NCBI GenBank assembly: GCA_040507035.1
Contig: JBEVVR010000065.1
Span: 9,013-73,012, forward strand
DNA: 64,000 bases
DNA from: Thiodiazotropha sp040507035
GTDB taxonomy: Bacteria > Pseudomonadota > Gammaproteobacteria > Chromatiales > Chromatiaceae
Direction: 5' to 3'
Below the pieces are notes generated by a model. The model had not been told where the DNA came from. It did not search any database and saw only the letters and a list, made by a program, of their open reading frames with translations. The translations under genes were made by a program, and so were the position numbers. Each line of letters starts with the position of its first letter. The stretch's first letter is position 1. Below are positions 7,467-16,149 of the stretch, in pieces.

Positions 7467-8996
7467 ATGGAGTCACTAGAGAAGATGTCGCAACAGATAC
7501 CAGAGGTCAATATTGATGAGGCAATCGCCGCCATTGATCTCGGTTCAAACAGCTTTCACTTGATTGTTGCCCGGGTCATCGAGGGCCATCTACAGATCAT
7601 CGATCGAATCAAAGAGACAGTGAGACTTGGAGAGGGCCTGACTAGAGAGAAGCGTCTTGATCCAGTGGTAGCCGAACGCGCCCTGGAGTGTCTACGCAGA
7701 TATGCCCAACGACTGCGTCCCCTTCCGCCTGAGAACATCCGCGTCGTTGGTACCAACACCATGCGCCAGATCCACCCGGATGACAATTTTCACGGCGAAG
7801 CGGAAAAGGCCCTGCTGCATCCGATCGAGATCATCGCTGGCCGCGAAGAGGCGCGATTGATCTACCTCGGGGTCGCCCATGGGCTCGCCGCGGAGGATGA
7901 AAGACGCCTGGTTGTGGATATAGGCGGCGGCAGTACCGAGCTGATCATCGGCCAGGGTTATCAACCCGATGAGCGGGAGAGTCTGCATATGGGCTGCGTC
8001 AGCATCAGCCGCAGGTTCTTTGCTGACGGCAAGATAACCCCACAAGCCATGCGTGATGCCGAGCTCGCCTGCAGCCTTGAGATTCGGCCGGTGAGGTATG
8101 AGTTCAGGGATGGGGATTGGACCCGGGCAATTGGCAGCTCGGGGAGTATCAAATCGATCGGCAGCGCCATCCTGGCGCAGGGTTGGAGTGAAACCGGCAT
8201 CTGCTGTGAGTCACTGGAGCGTCTGAAACGGATGCTGATCGATGCAGGAAGCATCGATAAGGTCGCGCTGAAAGGGGTATCCGCGGAGAGAAAACCGGTA
8301 TTTGCCGGGGGTCTGGCCGTACTCTCGGCTATCTTCGAACAGATCGGCATCGAACATATGGAGGTCTCGACAGAGGCACTGCGGGAAGGCTTGATCTACG
8401 ACATGGTGGGACGCAGCCAGCACGAGGATGCCCGCGAGCTTACCCTGAAGACCCTGATGCGCCGCTACAATGTGGACCAGGAGCAGGTCGAGCGCGTGGA
8501 AGCGACCGCGCTGGCGCTCCTCGAGCAGGTAAAAAGGAGTTGGAATCTCCAGGAGTCGCGTTACACCGGCATGCTCAGCTGGGCCTCGAAGGTGCATGAA
8601 ATCGGGCTCACGGTTTCACACAGCCAGTTTCAGAAACATGGCGCCTATCTTTTGGAGAAGTCCGATCTCTCCGGTTTCTCCCTACAGGAACAGAAGGTGC
8701 TTGCTGCAATGGTCAGGGGACATCGGAGAAAATTTCCCAGCGAGGTCTTCGAGACCCTCCCCAAAACGGTGGTGAACTGCACCAAGCAGCTCTGCATTCT
8801 GCTTCGACTTTCGGTATTGACCCACCGGGCAAGGTCATCCGTCGCCAAACCCATGCCTCGACTCGAGGTGGAAGAGAATAGAATCTCCCTGGTCTTTCCC
8901 GAGGAGTGGATTGATCACCACCCATTGACCCGCAAGGAGCTGGAACAGGAGTCTGAATACCTGGAAGCGGCGGGTTACCTGCTCAGGTTCTCCTAA
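7467..8996 (+). CDS. ppx: Exopolyphosphatase (Ppx/GppA family)
   Basis: Releases phosphate from the ends of polyphosphate, and may also act on pppGpp. The 509 residues match Ppx length. The actin-like ATPase fold shows AAIDLGSNSFHL at 21-32 and VVDIGGGSTELI at 149-160. The C-terminal third has the HD-like helical domain with VHEIGLTVSH near 374-383. No ppk lies beside it. The ATG at 7467 is used; a second ATG at 7485 is possible, since neither has a strong ribosome site. Its stop overlaps the stop of the convergent SCO gene by four bases. Confidence 0.93.
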   Translation: MESLEKMSQQIPEVNIDEAIAAIDLGSNSFHLIVARVIEGHLQIIDRIKETVRLGEGLTREKRLDPVVAERALECLRRYAQRLRPLPPENIRVVGTNTMRQIHPDDNFHGEAEKALLHPIEIIAGREEARLIYLGVAHGLAAEDERRLVVDIGGGSTELIIGQGYQPDERESLHMGCVSISRRFFADGKITPQAMRDAELACSLEIRPVRYEFRDGDWTRAIGSSGSIKSIGSAILAQGWSETGICCESLERLKRMLIDAGSIDKVALKGVSAERKPVFAGGLAVLSAIFEQIGIEHMEVSTEALREGLIYDMVGRSQHEDARELTLKTLMRRYNVDQEQVERVEATALALLEQVKRSWNLQESRYTGMLSWASKVHEIGLTVSHSQFQKHGAYLLEKSDLSGFSLQEQKVLAAMVRGHRRKFPSEVFETLPKTVVNCTKQLCILLRLSVLTHRARSSVAKPMPRLEVEENRISLVFPEEWIDHHPLTRKELEQESEYLEAAGYLLRFS

Positions 8997-9595
8997 AGCA
9001 GCGGTCGTAGCGCACCCAGCAGTGCCTCGGGGCTTGAACCATGGGGCATCTTGCGCACCAACTGACCCTGTTTATCGATGATATAGGTATCTGCAGAGTG
9101 ATCGACCACATAGGGTGCATCACTCTTTTTATCCACAATGCGGTAAGCGGCACCATAGCGTTCGACAATTTCGTCTATCTCACGCTTACTGCCGCTGACT
9201 CCGATGAGAGAAGGATGAAAGTACTCGACATACTCCTTCAAGCGCTGTGGGGTGTCACGATCGGGATCGACACTGACAAACAGGGTTTGCACCTGTAGAG
9301 CCTCTGCCGCATCCAGCTCGGAGAGGGCGGCTGCGATCATGGCCAGATTTGTCGGGCAGATATCCGGGCACCAGGTATAACCAAAATAGAGCAGCACGAC
9401 CTTGCCCTGGTATTCACTTAGACTCACCGGCCCGCCATGGGACATCAGCGTAAAATCACCCCCGGTCGGTAGTGGGGGTAGGATTGAAGAAGTCGCTCCT
9501 TGCCTCACTCCGGCTTCCTGTTGCCAAAAGAAAAGCATCCAGATAAGAATGCCGGTCGCTAGGACGATAGCGGTATATAGCGCTGTTTTTTGCAT
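8993..9595 (-). CDS. SCO1/SenC family copper-binding protein
   Basis: A membrane-anchored thioredoxin-fold protein that delivers copper to the CuA centre of cytochrome c oxidase in studied members. One N-terminal membrane helix (about residues 5-24) is followed by a periplasmic domain with the copper-binding CPDIC motif (Cys76, Cys80) and the distal His166 in VVDHSADTY. I chose the ATG at 9595 (200 residues), which places the helix at the N-terminus; a TTG at 9631 would add 12 residues. No cytochrome oxidase gene is nearby, so its target cannot be deduced here. The gene ends overlap with ppx. Confidence 0.92.
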   Translation of the reverse strand: MQKTALYTAIVLATGILIWMLFFWQQEAGVRQGATSSILPPLPTGGDFTLMSHGGPVSLSEYQGKVVLLYFGYTWCPDICPTNLAMIAAALSELDAAEALQVQTLFVSVDPDRDTPQRLKEYVEYFHPSLIGVSGSKREIDEIVERYGAAYRIVDKKSDAPYVVDHSADTYIIDKQGQLVRKMPHGSSPEALLGALRPLL

Positions 9596-9706
9596 GATGA
9601 AAACTATTGACGGAATTGGCTGTTGAATCAAATCCTAGGTTTGTCTTCTTGAGATAAAGTCAAGGAGTTCATTTTGACCGGGTTATATTCCTGATAGGGA
9701 AGTATC

Positions 9707-9778
9707 ATGCACGGAGTTTTTGGATCAATCATTGATATATTGCAAAGCGCTGCGACTTTCCTTGCTATTGCAACATAG
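9707..9778 (+). CDS. Possible 23-residue hydrophobic peptide
   Basis: A short frame, MHGVFGSIIDILQSAATFLAIAT in two overlapping parts (MHGVFGSIIDIL and LQSAATFLAIAT), is preceded by AGGGAAG five bases before its ATG. The peptide is almost wholly hydrophobic with one Asp. Its TAG at 9776-9778 abuts the stop of the convergent periplasmic gene at 9779. No family is recognised; it could be chance. Confidence 0.25.
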   Translation: MHGVFGSIIDILQSAATFLAIAT

Positions 9779-10315
9779 CTATTGGATTTGTGGAGATACC
9801 AACTCCAGAGACTGTGTCACCAACTGGGTGTAGTTCTGCAGCAAGGATAACAGCCTGACATCCTCCTCGCTGGCTGCCGTATCCTTCAGCTCCACTTCCT
9901 CAGTCAGATTATATTTACTCGTGATCTGCTGTGACACATGAGCCAGACCTTGTTCGAGGGCGGCAGCTTTGCGTCGAAGATCATCCACCAGAAAGCGCGC
10001 CCTGATTGAGTTGATTCGACTTGAATTGTGCATGGCGATCACGCGCTCCACATCTTTTAGCGCCTTTTCTATGCTACGCTCGATGTTGTGTATCTCCCTG
10101 ATATCGAACTTCATGCCCATGCGCACAACCCTCAACTGCATGCGCAGTTGTGGCGCCAGCTGTTGCATCGTCTTGTGATTCTCAACCAGGCCCATGAGGG
10201 CGATCTCCTCAAGGGGTTCGAAATCCGCTGCCTCTGCTGGCGGTAACACTCCGAGGGTAAACAAAAGGGTCAAGACTGCCGCCATCTTGGAATAGTCGTC
10301 GCTAATGAAAATCAT
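9779..10315 (-). CDS. Periplasmic helical protein of unknown function
   Basis: A 178-residue protein with a hydrophobic signal segment (about 11-29) ending in PAEA-AD, a good signal peptidase I site. The mature part is strongly helical and charged, with coiled-coil-like stretches at about 75-135. No known domain or catalytic motif is visible. The ATG at 10315 has GGAGAG very close upstream; the ATG ten codons later (10285) would give a more typical signal peptide. It lies 21 bases after parE on the same strand and is probably cotranscribed with it. Confidence 0.6.
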   Translation of the reverse strand: MIFISDDYSKMAAVLTLLFTLGVLPPAEAADFEPLEEIALMGLVENHKTMQQLAPQLRMQLRVVRMGMKFDIREIHNIERSIEKALKDVERVIAMHNSSRINSIRARFLVDDLRRKAAALEQGLAHVSQQITSKYNLTEEVELKDTAASEEDVRLLSLLQNYTQLVTQSLELVSPQIQ

Positions 10316-10336
10316 CTCTCCGTCCCGGGTAAACCG

Positions 10337-12223
10337 TTAAATTTCTGCCATATCCCCTTTATCTTCCAGCCATTTTTTTCGATCCGACGAACGTTTTTTC
10401 GCCAGCATCATATCCATGACTCGGTTTGTATTGTCTCCATGTTTCACTGTCAGCTGGATCAACTTGCGGGTATCCGGGTGGATTGTCGTCTCGCGCAGTT
10501 GTAGCGGATTCATCTCACCCAGGCCCTTGAAGCGCTGCACATTGACCTTGCCGCGCAGTTTCTCCGCCTCTATGCGGTCAAGCACACCCTGTTTTTCTGA
10601 GTCATCCAGGGCATAGAAGACCTTCTTTCCCACATCGATCCGGTAGAGCGGTGGCATGGCAATATAGACATGTCCCTGCTCCACGAGTTGCTTGAAATGG
10701 CGCAGAAACAGGGCACACAACAGGGTTGCGATATGCAACCCGTCGGAATCCGCATCGGCAAGGATGCAGATCTTACCGAACCTCAGGTTCGAGAGGTCGT
10801 CACTGCCCGGTTCCACACCGATGGCCACGGCTATGTCATGCACCTCCTGGGAGGCCAAGACGTCGCCATGTTCCACCTCCCAAGTGTTCAGGATTTTGCC
10901 TCGCAGTGGCATGATCGCCTGAAATTCCCGGTCCCTCGCCTGTTTTGCCGACCCCCCGGCCGAATCACCCTCGACAAGAAAGAGTTCGCTCCTGCTTGGA
11001 TCCACCGAACTGCAGTCGGCCAGTTTTCCCGGTAACGCCGGACCCTGGGTCACCTTCTTTCTGGCCACCTTGCGACCGGCCCGCATTCGGCTCTGGGCGG
11101 ATGAGATTGCCATCTCGGCTATCTGTTCACCGACGTCGGTGTGCTGATTCAACCAGAGGCTGAAAGAGTCCTTGACCACTCCGGAAACAAAGGCGGCGCA
11201 CTCCCTTGAAGATAGACGCTCTTTGGTCTGACCGGAGAATTGCGGGTCCTGGAGTTTGACCGAGAGCACATAGCAGACCTTGTTCCAAACATCTTCCGGG
11301 GTCAATTTGACACCGCGGGGAAGCAGATTGCGAAATTCGCAGAACTCCCTGACCGCATCCGTGAGTCCCGTGCGCAGGCCGTTGACATGGGTTCCCCCCT
11401 GGGAAGTGGGAATCAGGTTGACGTAGCTTTCGGTTACCAGTTCTCCGCCCTCAGGCAGCCAGACCACCGCCCAGGCGGCGGTTTCGGTATTCCCCGACAT
11501 CTCGCCGACAAAGGCCTCTTGCGGCAACCTATCCAGCCCCTGCAAGGCATCCAGCAGATAGTCACTCAAGCCGTCCTCGTAGACCCATGCCTCCTTTTCA
11601 CCACTCTTCTCATCGAAGAAGGAGACTTTGAGCCCCGGACAGAGCACCGCCTTGGCTCTGAGGACATGACGCAGTTGACGGGTGGAGAAGCGTGCCGAAT
11701 CGAAATAGTTCTCATCTGGCCAGAAGCGCACCCGGGTGCCGGTATTGTTGCGTCCGACCTTACCCACAACTTCCAGATCCGAGACTTTATGGCCATTGGC
11801 AAAGGCCATATTGAACTCCTTGCCATCCCGTCGCACCCACACCTCCAGGTGCTTGGAGAGGGCGTTGACCACGGAGACACCCACCCCGTGCAGACCGCCG
11901 GAGAAACGATAGCTTTTATTCGAGAACTTACCCCCGGCATGGAGCTTGGTGAGGATAACCTCGACCCCCGGAACGCCCTGCTGGGGATGGATATCCACGG
12001 GCATGCCACGACCGTCATCCACCACCACCAGCGAACCATCTTTATGCAGGGTGACCTCGATCGACTTGGCGAAGCCGGCAACGGCTTCATCCACGCTGTT
12101 GTCTATGACCTCCTGGGCAAGATGATTGGGCCGGGTGGTGTCGGTGTACATACCCGGGCGTTTGCGGACCGGCTCCAGACCACTGAGGACTTCGATATCG
12201 GAAGCGTCGTAACTACCACTCAT
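10337..12223 (-). CDS. parE: DNA topoisomerase IV subunit B
   Basis: ATPase subunit of topoisomerase IV, which with ParC decatenates daughter chromosomes. The 628 residues match ParE and lack the long insert of gammaproteobacterial GyrB. The GHKL ATPase shows RKRPGMYTD at 20-28, DNSVDEA at 41-47, DDGRGMP at 69-75 and a Gly-rich lid at about 107-117. The TOPRIM domain has EGDSAGGSAKQARDR at 418-432 with Glu418, and DADSDG at 490-495. parC is not in the window. It diverges from xseB-ispA across 162 bases. Confidence 0.95.
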   Translation of the reverse strand: MSGSYDASDIEVLSGLEPVRKRPGMYTDTTRPNHLAQEVIDNSVDEAVAGFAKSIEVTLHKDGSLVVVDDGRGMPVDIHPQQGVPGVEVILTKLHAGGKFSNKSYRFSGGLHGVGVSVVNALSKHLEVWVRRDGKEFNMAFANGHKVSDLEVVGKVGRNNTGTRVRFWPDENYFDSARFSTRQLRHVLRAKAVLCPGLKVSFFDEKSGEKEAWVYEDGLSDYLLDALQGLDRLPQEAFVGEMSGNTETAAWAVVWLPEGGELVTESYVNLIPTSQGGTHVNGLRTGLTDAVREFCEFRNLLPRGVKLTPEDVWNKVCYVLSVKLQDPQFSGQTKERLSSRECAAFVSGVVKDSFSLWLNQHTDVGEQIAEMAISSAQSRMRAGRKVARKKVTQGPALPGKLADCSSVDPSRSELFLVEGDSAGGSAKQARDREFQAIMPLRGKILNTWEVEHGDVLASQEVHDIAVAIGVEPGSDDLSNLRFGKICILADADSDGLHIATLLCALFLRHFKQLVEQGHVYIAMPPLYRIDVGKKVFYALDDSEKQGVLDRIEAEKLRGKVNVQRFKGLGEMNPLQLRETTIHPDTRKLIQLTVKHGDNTNRVMDMMLAKKRSSDRKKWLEDKGDMAEI

Positions 12224-12385
12224 CTTACTCTGTCGACCCTATTCAATTGTTTTCAACCGCGGGGAGTTTACACACCTGTGGCAGTGCTGGCGAGTCTTCA
12301 GGGCTGTTCTCATCATTGACCGGCGCATCTGGGGTAGGTTAGTTTACTCAACAGATTCCGCAAGCCACTAAAAGCGATTGAAAAA

Positions 12386-12625
12386 GTGCCGAGAAAACAG
12401 AAGACACCCCCCTTTGAGGAGGCGATGAAGGAGTTGGAAGCCCTTGTTGAGACGCTGGAACAGGGCGATCTCTCCCTCGAAGAGTCGTTGAAATCATTCG
12501 AACGTGGTGTGGCGCTGACGCGAATCTGTCAAGCATCGCTGCAAGATGCGGAACAGAAGGTGCGCATTCTCAACGGCGACACCCAGGCTTCCGACCTGAT
12601 ATCCTTCTCCGATGACAATGAATGA
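12386..12625 (+). CDS. xseB: Exodeoxyribonuclease VII small subunit
   Basis: Small subunit of exonuclease VII, which degrades single-stranded DNA together with XseA (not in the window). The 79 residues show the family pattern FEEAMKELEALVETLEQGDLSLEESL near 10-35, where several small subunits wrap the large one. The start is GTG with a weak ribosome site. It overlaps ispA by 14 bases, the usual xseB-ispA arrangement; dxs, often third in this operon, is missing. Confidence 0.93.
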   Translation: MPRKQKTPPFEEAMKELEALVETLEQGDLSLEESLKSFERGVALTRICQASLQDAEQKVRILNGDTQASDLISFSDDNE

Positions 12626-13514
12626 TGCCCTGAAGGCGTTCACCCTTAGTTGCCAACAGCGAGTCGAACAGACGCTGCAACGCCTGCTTCCAACCCCCAC
12701 CACCCACCCCACAAGACTCCATGAGGCGATGCGCTACGCCACCCTTAACGGCGGCAAACGGATTCGGCCCATGCTCGTCTATGGCGCCGGGCAGGCCCTG
12801 GATATCCCATGGGAAAGGCTAGATGCCCCTGCAAGCGCGGTCGAACTGATCCATGCCTACTCCCTGGTGCATGACGATCTACCTGCGATGGACGATGACG
12901 ATCTGCGACGCAACCAACCCACCTGTCATCGCGCCTACGATGAAGCGACTGCGATTCTGGTGGGTGACGCCCTGCAGTCTCTCGCCTTCAAATCCCTCTG
13001 CTGCGATCCTTGCATGCAGGCCGATGCCGAAATCAGACTCTCCATGGTCGAGGTTCTGGCACGGGCCAGCGGTTCCCGAGGCATGGCGGGTGGACAGGCT
13101 CTCGACCTGCAGGCGGTTGGCAGGGAGCTCAACCTGGCCGAGTTGGAGAATCTGCACATTCATAAGACCGGTGCATTGATCCGTGCCGCGGTACGTATGG
13201 GCGCACTGCTGGATCCTAGGGCCGACAAGGAGATGACCCATCGTCTCGATCACTACGCCAAGTGTGTGGGACTGGCGTTTCAGATCCAGGACGATATTCT
13301 CGATATCGAAGGCGAGACCGAGACCCTGGGAAAGACCAAGGGCAAGGACTTGGCCCAGGAAAAACCCACCTACCCCTCCCTACTCGGCATGACAGAAGCA
13401 AAAGAGAAGGCAAGCCTCCTCATCGAGGAGGCGATCCAAAGCCTGGAAGCCTTCAGTGAAAAGGCCGACCCCTTGCGCTGGATTGCCCGCTACATAACCG
13501 ACAGAAATCACTGA
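12612..13514 (+). CDS. ispA: (2E,6E)-farnesyl diphosphate synthase
   Basis: Condenses isopentenyl diphosphate with dimethylallyl and geranyl diphosphate to give farnesyl diphosphate for ubiquinone and undecaprenyl phosphate. The 300 residues carry GGKRIRP at 47-53, the first aspartate-rich motif DDLPAMDDDD at 88-97, GGQALD at 160-165, HIHKTG at 182-187 and the second motif DDILD at 227-231. The first Asp-rich motif with two residues between the Asp groups is the bacterial type II farnesyl/geranylgeranyl form. The ATG at 12612 lies inside the end of xseB; a second ATG follows two codons later. Confidence 0.94.
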   Translation: MTMNDALKAFTLSCQQRVEQTLQRLLPTPTTHPTRLHEAMRYATLNGGKRIRPMLVYGAGQALDIPWERLDAPASAVELIHAYSLVHDDLPAMDDDDLRRNQPTCHRAYDEATAILVGDALQSLAFKSLCCDPCMQADAEIRLSMVEVLARASGSRGMAGGQALDLQAVGRELNLAELENLHIHKTGALIRAAVRMGALLDPRADKEMTHRLDHYAKCVGLAFQIQDDILDIEGETETLGKTKGKDLAQEKPTYPSLLGMTEAKEKASLLIEEAIQSLEAFSEKADPLRWIARYITDRNH

Positions 13515-13999
13515 TCAGAACAGCACTCACTTAAGGAGATTTGACTCCAAAGTAAGAAGACCTACGGGAATTTCAGCGCGTTTTGGTGGGGCAGGGCCCC
13601 ACCCTGCGGTTTATATCTTTGTGTCGGGTGGGGCCCTGCCCCACCAATAGAGCTTGTTAACTGCAGCGAATTCTCGTACCGGGGCCATTTGTCACTGACC
13701 AGAAATAACTAGCGATTCTCAAGACCCCGCCATCAACAATAACTAATTGTTTTTCATTGATTATCAAAATTATAGAGCGGCTGATCCTGACTACAGCCAA
13801 TTGACTCCGACCCTCTGTTTTAGAGATAATTAACCGTTCGACCCGGTTGATTTCCGGGGGAGGATCACAATCCGGCCATGAATCTGATGATTCAGCTGTA
13901 AATACCTGATGTTCTATCAGTTGTCCCCGATCTGTGGTGACGATACCCTGGAATCAATAGACCATTACGCGCCCATATCCCCTGGGATGGGCAGGAAAG
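13515..13999. other. Intergenic region ispA / folE2
   Basis: About 485 bases upstream of folE2. It contains the 65-base GC-rich inverted repeat described separately (13583-13647), an AT-rich stretch at about 13735-13780, and then 200 bases before folE2. I found no clear Zur box, THF or preQ1 riboswitch core there, although FolE2 is zinc-regulated in some bacteria. AGGAAAG lies immediately before the folE2 starts. Confidence 0.4.
13583..13647. repeat. GC-rich inverted repeat, 22-bp arms
   Basis: TTGGTGGGGCAGGGCC... at 13583-13604 and its exact reverse complement at 13626-13647 flank a 21-base AT-rich loop. Each arm itself contains the near-palindrome GGTGGGGCAGGGCCCCACC. A shorter copy occurs at 14833-14853, on the other side of folE2, so this is a dispersed palindromic repeat. 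It may also act as a terminator for ispA, but there is no T tract. Confidence 0.8.
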
Positions 14000-14824
14000 A
14001 TGAATATGCTCGACAAGACACCGCTTAGCGGCTCACAGATCGCTGATGTGCAGAACAGCGCGGATACCCGCCAGATCGCCATCAACAAAGTGGGGATAAA
14101 AGACATTCGCCATCCCATGAGGATCAGGGACCGCAGTGATAGCGAACAGCATACGATTGCCACTTTCAACATGTACGTCAATCTGCCCCACAACTTCAAG
14201 GGCACCCACATGTCCAGGTTCGTGGAGATCCTCAATAGTCACGAGACCGAGCTAACCGTTGAGTCGTTCAAGGATATGCTGGCCGAGATGACCGAGCGCC
14301 TGGAGGCGGAGTCCGGCCACATTGAGATGAACTTCCCCTTCTTCATCAACAAGACGGCTCCGGTATCGGGGGTTAAGAGCCTACTCGATTACGATGTCAC
14401 CCTGATTGGAGAGATTCACGGCGGTACGCCTGTCATCGATATCAAGGTGGTGGTGCCGGTCACCAGCCTCTGCCCCTGCTCGAAAAAGATCTCCGACCGC
14501 GGCGCCCACAACCAACGCTCCCACGTTACCGTTCAGGCCAGGACCAGGGGCTTCATCTGGATCGAGGAGATCATCGATCTGGTGGAGGAGCAGGCCTCCT
14601 GTGAACTCTTCGGCCTGCTGAAAAGGCCGGATGAGAAATTCGTCACCGAGCACGCCTACGACAATCCCAAGTTCGTCGAGGACATGGTGCGGGACATCGC
14701 GGTGCAATTAAACCGGGAACAGCGTATCAGTGCCTATATCGTGGAGTCGGAGAACTTCGAATCGATCCACAACCACTCCGCCTACGCCCTGATCGAGCGC
14801 GACAAGACAAAAGAGCCTGTATAG
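14000..14824 (+). CDS. folE2: GTP cyclohydrolase FolE2 (type IB)
   Basis: Converts GTP to 7,8-dihydroneopterin triphosphate, the first step of folate and queuosine precursor synthesis. FolE2 can use other metals than zinc, unlike FolE. The 274 residues contain GTHMSRFVE at 68-76, the catalytic CPCSKKISD with Cys158 and Cys160, and GAHNQRS with His170. The ATG at 14000 follows AGGAAAG very closely; the ATG two codons later (14006) has better spacing and may be the real start. folK lies 30 kb away in the same window. It is monocistronic and flanked on both sides by copies of one palindromic repeat. Confidence 0.93.
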   Translation: MNMLDKTPLSGSQIADVQNSADTRQIAINKVGIKDIRHPMRIRDRSDSEQHTIATFNMYVNLPHNFKGTHMSRFVEILNSHETELTVESFKDMLAEMTERLEAESGHIEMNFPFFINKTAPVSGVKSLLDYDVTLIGEIHGGTPVIDIKVVVPVTSLCPCSKKISDRGAHNQRSHVTVQARTRGFIWIEEIIDLVEEQASCELFGLLKRPDEKFVTEHAYDNPKFVEDMVRDIAVQLNREQRISAYIVESENFESIHNHSAYALIERDKTKEPV

Positions 14825-14832
14825 AGATTGAA

Positions 14833-14853
14833 TGGTGGGGCAGGGCCCCACCA
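14833..14853. repeat. Short copy of the GC-rich palindrome
   Basis: TGGTGGGGCAGGG...CCACCA, 21 bases, begins eight bases after the folE2 stop. It is identical over its core to each arm of the 13583-13647 repeat. Lying between convergent genes it could act as a transcription end for folE2. Confidence 0.7.
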
Positions 14854-14870
14854 ATCGAGGTTTACTAGTA

Positions 14871-14944
14871 CCCATGCTCCTGCGTGGGAACTCATAATTC
14901 ACTTTAATTAATCCGCGGTATGCATTCCCACGCTGGAGCATGGG
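14871..14944. repeat. Inverted repeat of the CCCATGCTCC type
   Basis: CCCATGCTCCTGCGTGGGA at 14871-14889 pairs with TCCCACGCTGGAGCATGGG at 14926-14944 with one mismatch; the 36-base middle is AT-rich. I recall very similar GTTCCCATGCTCC palindromes as dispersed repeats in other gammaproteobacteria. It sits between the convergent ends of folE2 and the aspartic protease gene, where it could end transcription. Confidence 0.7.
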
Positions 14945-14977
14945 AACGACGAATTAATCATGGAGTTAATGCAGCGT

Positions 14978-15625
14978 TCAGAATTTCTTTTCCAACACCA
15001 ACACCGAACCCTGATCCTCCATCTTGACCCGATTGAGAAAACTCATACCCAGCAACACCCGGCTGGGGCCGTTGCTGTCGATGACGAATCCTCTGACGTT
15101 ATTGAGTGTAATATCCCCGACCTGAACCCTGTCCAGAACCACATCAAAGGCCGCAGCGGTACCACTGGCCGTACCGACATAGATCCGCTTGCCCTCCAGA
15201 CGGTAGGATATACCGAGACGCTTGGCCTGATTGGCATGCATGGCGACAGCGGTAGCGCCGGTATCGACGAGAAAATTGACTGTGCGACCATTGATGGTTC
15301 CCACCGTGGTATAGGCTCCGGCCTGATTTCGCCAAACCTTTGCGCTCACCAGCTCAGGCTTGGAAAAGCGGGTGGTGATATGCCCACCCAGGGGATAGCT
15401 CATGCGCTCTCCGTCCACCTCGAGCACCGCCTCGCTGCTGCTTGCGGAGATCAGCCGCACACCTTCGGGCGAGGTTTGATTTAGTTTCAACAACCTTCTC
15501 ACACCATCGATGGAGACCATCGCCTTGTCGGTGAAAAGTGCCTCCACGACGATCCGCTCAACGGCGAGGCCCCGGCCATGATAGCCGAGAGCCAGCAAGA
15601 GCAGTATGAAAAAGCCTTTTCTCAT
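14978..15625 (-). CDS. Retropepsin-like aspartic protease (TIGR02281/clan AA type)
   Basis: A secreted or membrane-tethered protein with a single retropepsin-like aspartic protease domain. An N-terminal hydrophobic segment (about 5-18) looks like a signal peptide or anchor. The active site motif FLVDTGATAV is at about 118-127 with Asp121, and GMSFLNRV near the C-terminus is the second conserved element; one domain per chain means it should act as a dimer. The substrate is unknown. The ATG at 15625 overlaps the pgpA stop as ATGA, which decides the start over the GTG three codons upstream. It is the last gene of the rib-nusB-thiL-pgpA cluster. Confidence 0.85.
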   Translation of the reverse strand: MRKGFFILLLLALGYHGRGLAVERIVVEALFTDKAMVSIDGVRRLLKLNQTSPEGVRLISASSSEAVLEVDGERMSYPLGGHITTRFSKPELVSAKVWRNQAGAYTTVGTINGRTVNFLVDTGATAVAMHANQAKRLGISYRLEGKRIYVGTASGTAAAFDVVLDRVQVGDITLNNVRGFVIDSNGPSRVLLGMSFLNRVKMEDQGSVLVLEKKF

Positions 15626-16107
15626 GATATCCACCCTGTCAGGTTGAGCACCGAGATAACACCCGCAGTATAGAGCCCCGCCAACAGATCATCGAGCATG
15701 ATCCCCAATCCGCCCTCCACCCTGCGGTCGATCCAGCGAATCGGCCAGGGCTTGAAGATATCGAATAGCCGAAACAGAAGAAAACCGAGCACAATCCAGA
15801 CCCAGCCAGGGGGAGCAAAAGTCATGGCAGCCAGATAGCCGATGATCTCATCCCAGACAATTCCACTATGATCATGTACCCCAAGATCTTCCGCGGCCCG
15901 CTGGCAGATCCAGAGGCCGGCGATAAATGCCAGCGCCACGATGACGACATAGAGTAACAGCGGCAACGGCTGCATCAACAGATAGAGGGGTATCCCCACC
16001 AATGTGCCGTAGGTACCCGGGGCCTTTGGCAACAGGCCGCTACCGAATCCAAATGCCAACAGATGCGCGGGTTTGCGCATATCCGGTAGCGTCCCACTCT
16101 CACTCAT
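15622..16107 (-). CDS. pgpA: Phosphatidylglycerophosphatase A
   Basis: Removes phosphate from phosphatidylglycerol phosphate in the inner membrane, giving phosphatidylglycerol. The 161 residues contain the family motifs GFGSGLLPKAPGTYGT at 20-35 and WDEIIGY at 85-91, with about four membrane segments. It follows thiL by 42 bases, the usual nusB-thiL-pgpA order, and its stop overlaps the start of the downstream protease. Confidence 0.94.
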   Translation of the reverse strand: MSESGTLPDMRKPAHLLAFGFGSGLLPKAPGTYGTLVGIPLYLLMQPLPLLLYVVIVALAFIAGLWICQRAAEDLGVHDHSGIVWDEIIGYLAAMTFAPPGWVWIVLGFLLFRLFDIFKPWPIRWIDRRVEGGLGIMLDDLLAGLYTAGVISVLNLTGWIS

Positions 16108-16149
16108 CGGCCCTGTTTATCCCCTCTACCAGCGTCATAGGCACCTTGT

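Noticed and set aside
11240..12319. 359-codon frame antisense to parE
   Set aside because: It lies opposite the conserved GHKL and transducer parts of parE and looks like no protein family.
13800..13999. Zur box or riboswitch before folE2
   Set aside because: No convincing palindromic Zur site or riboswitch core could be read; only repeats and a ribosome site.
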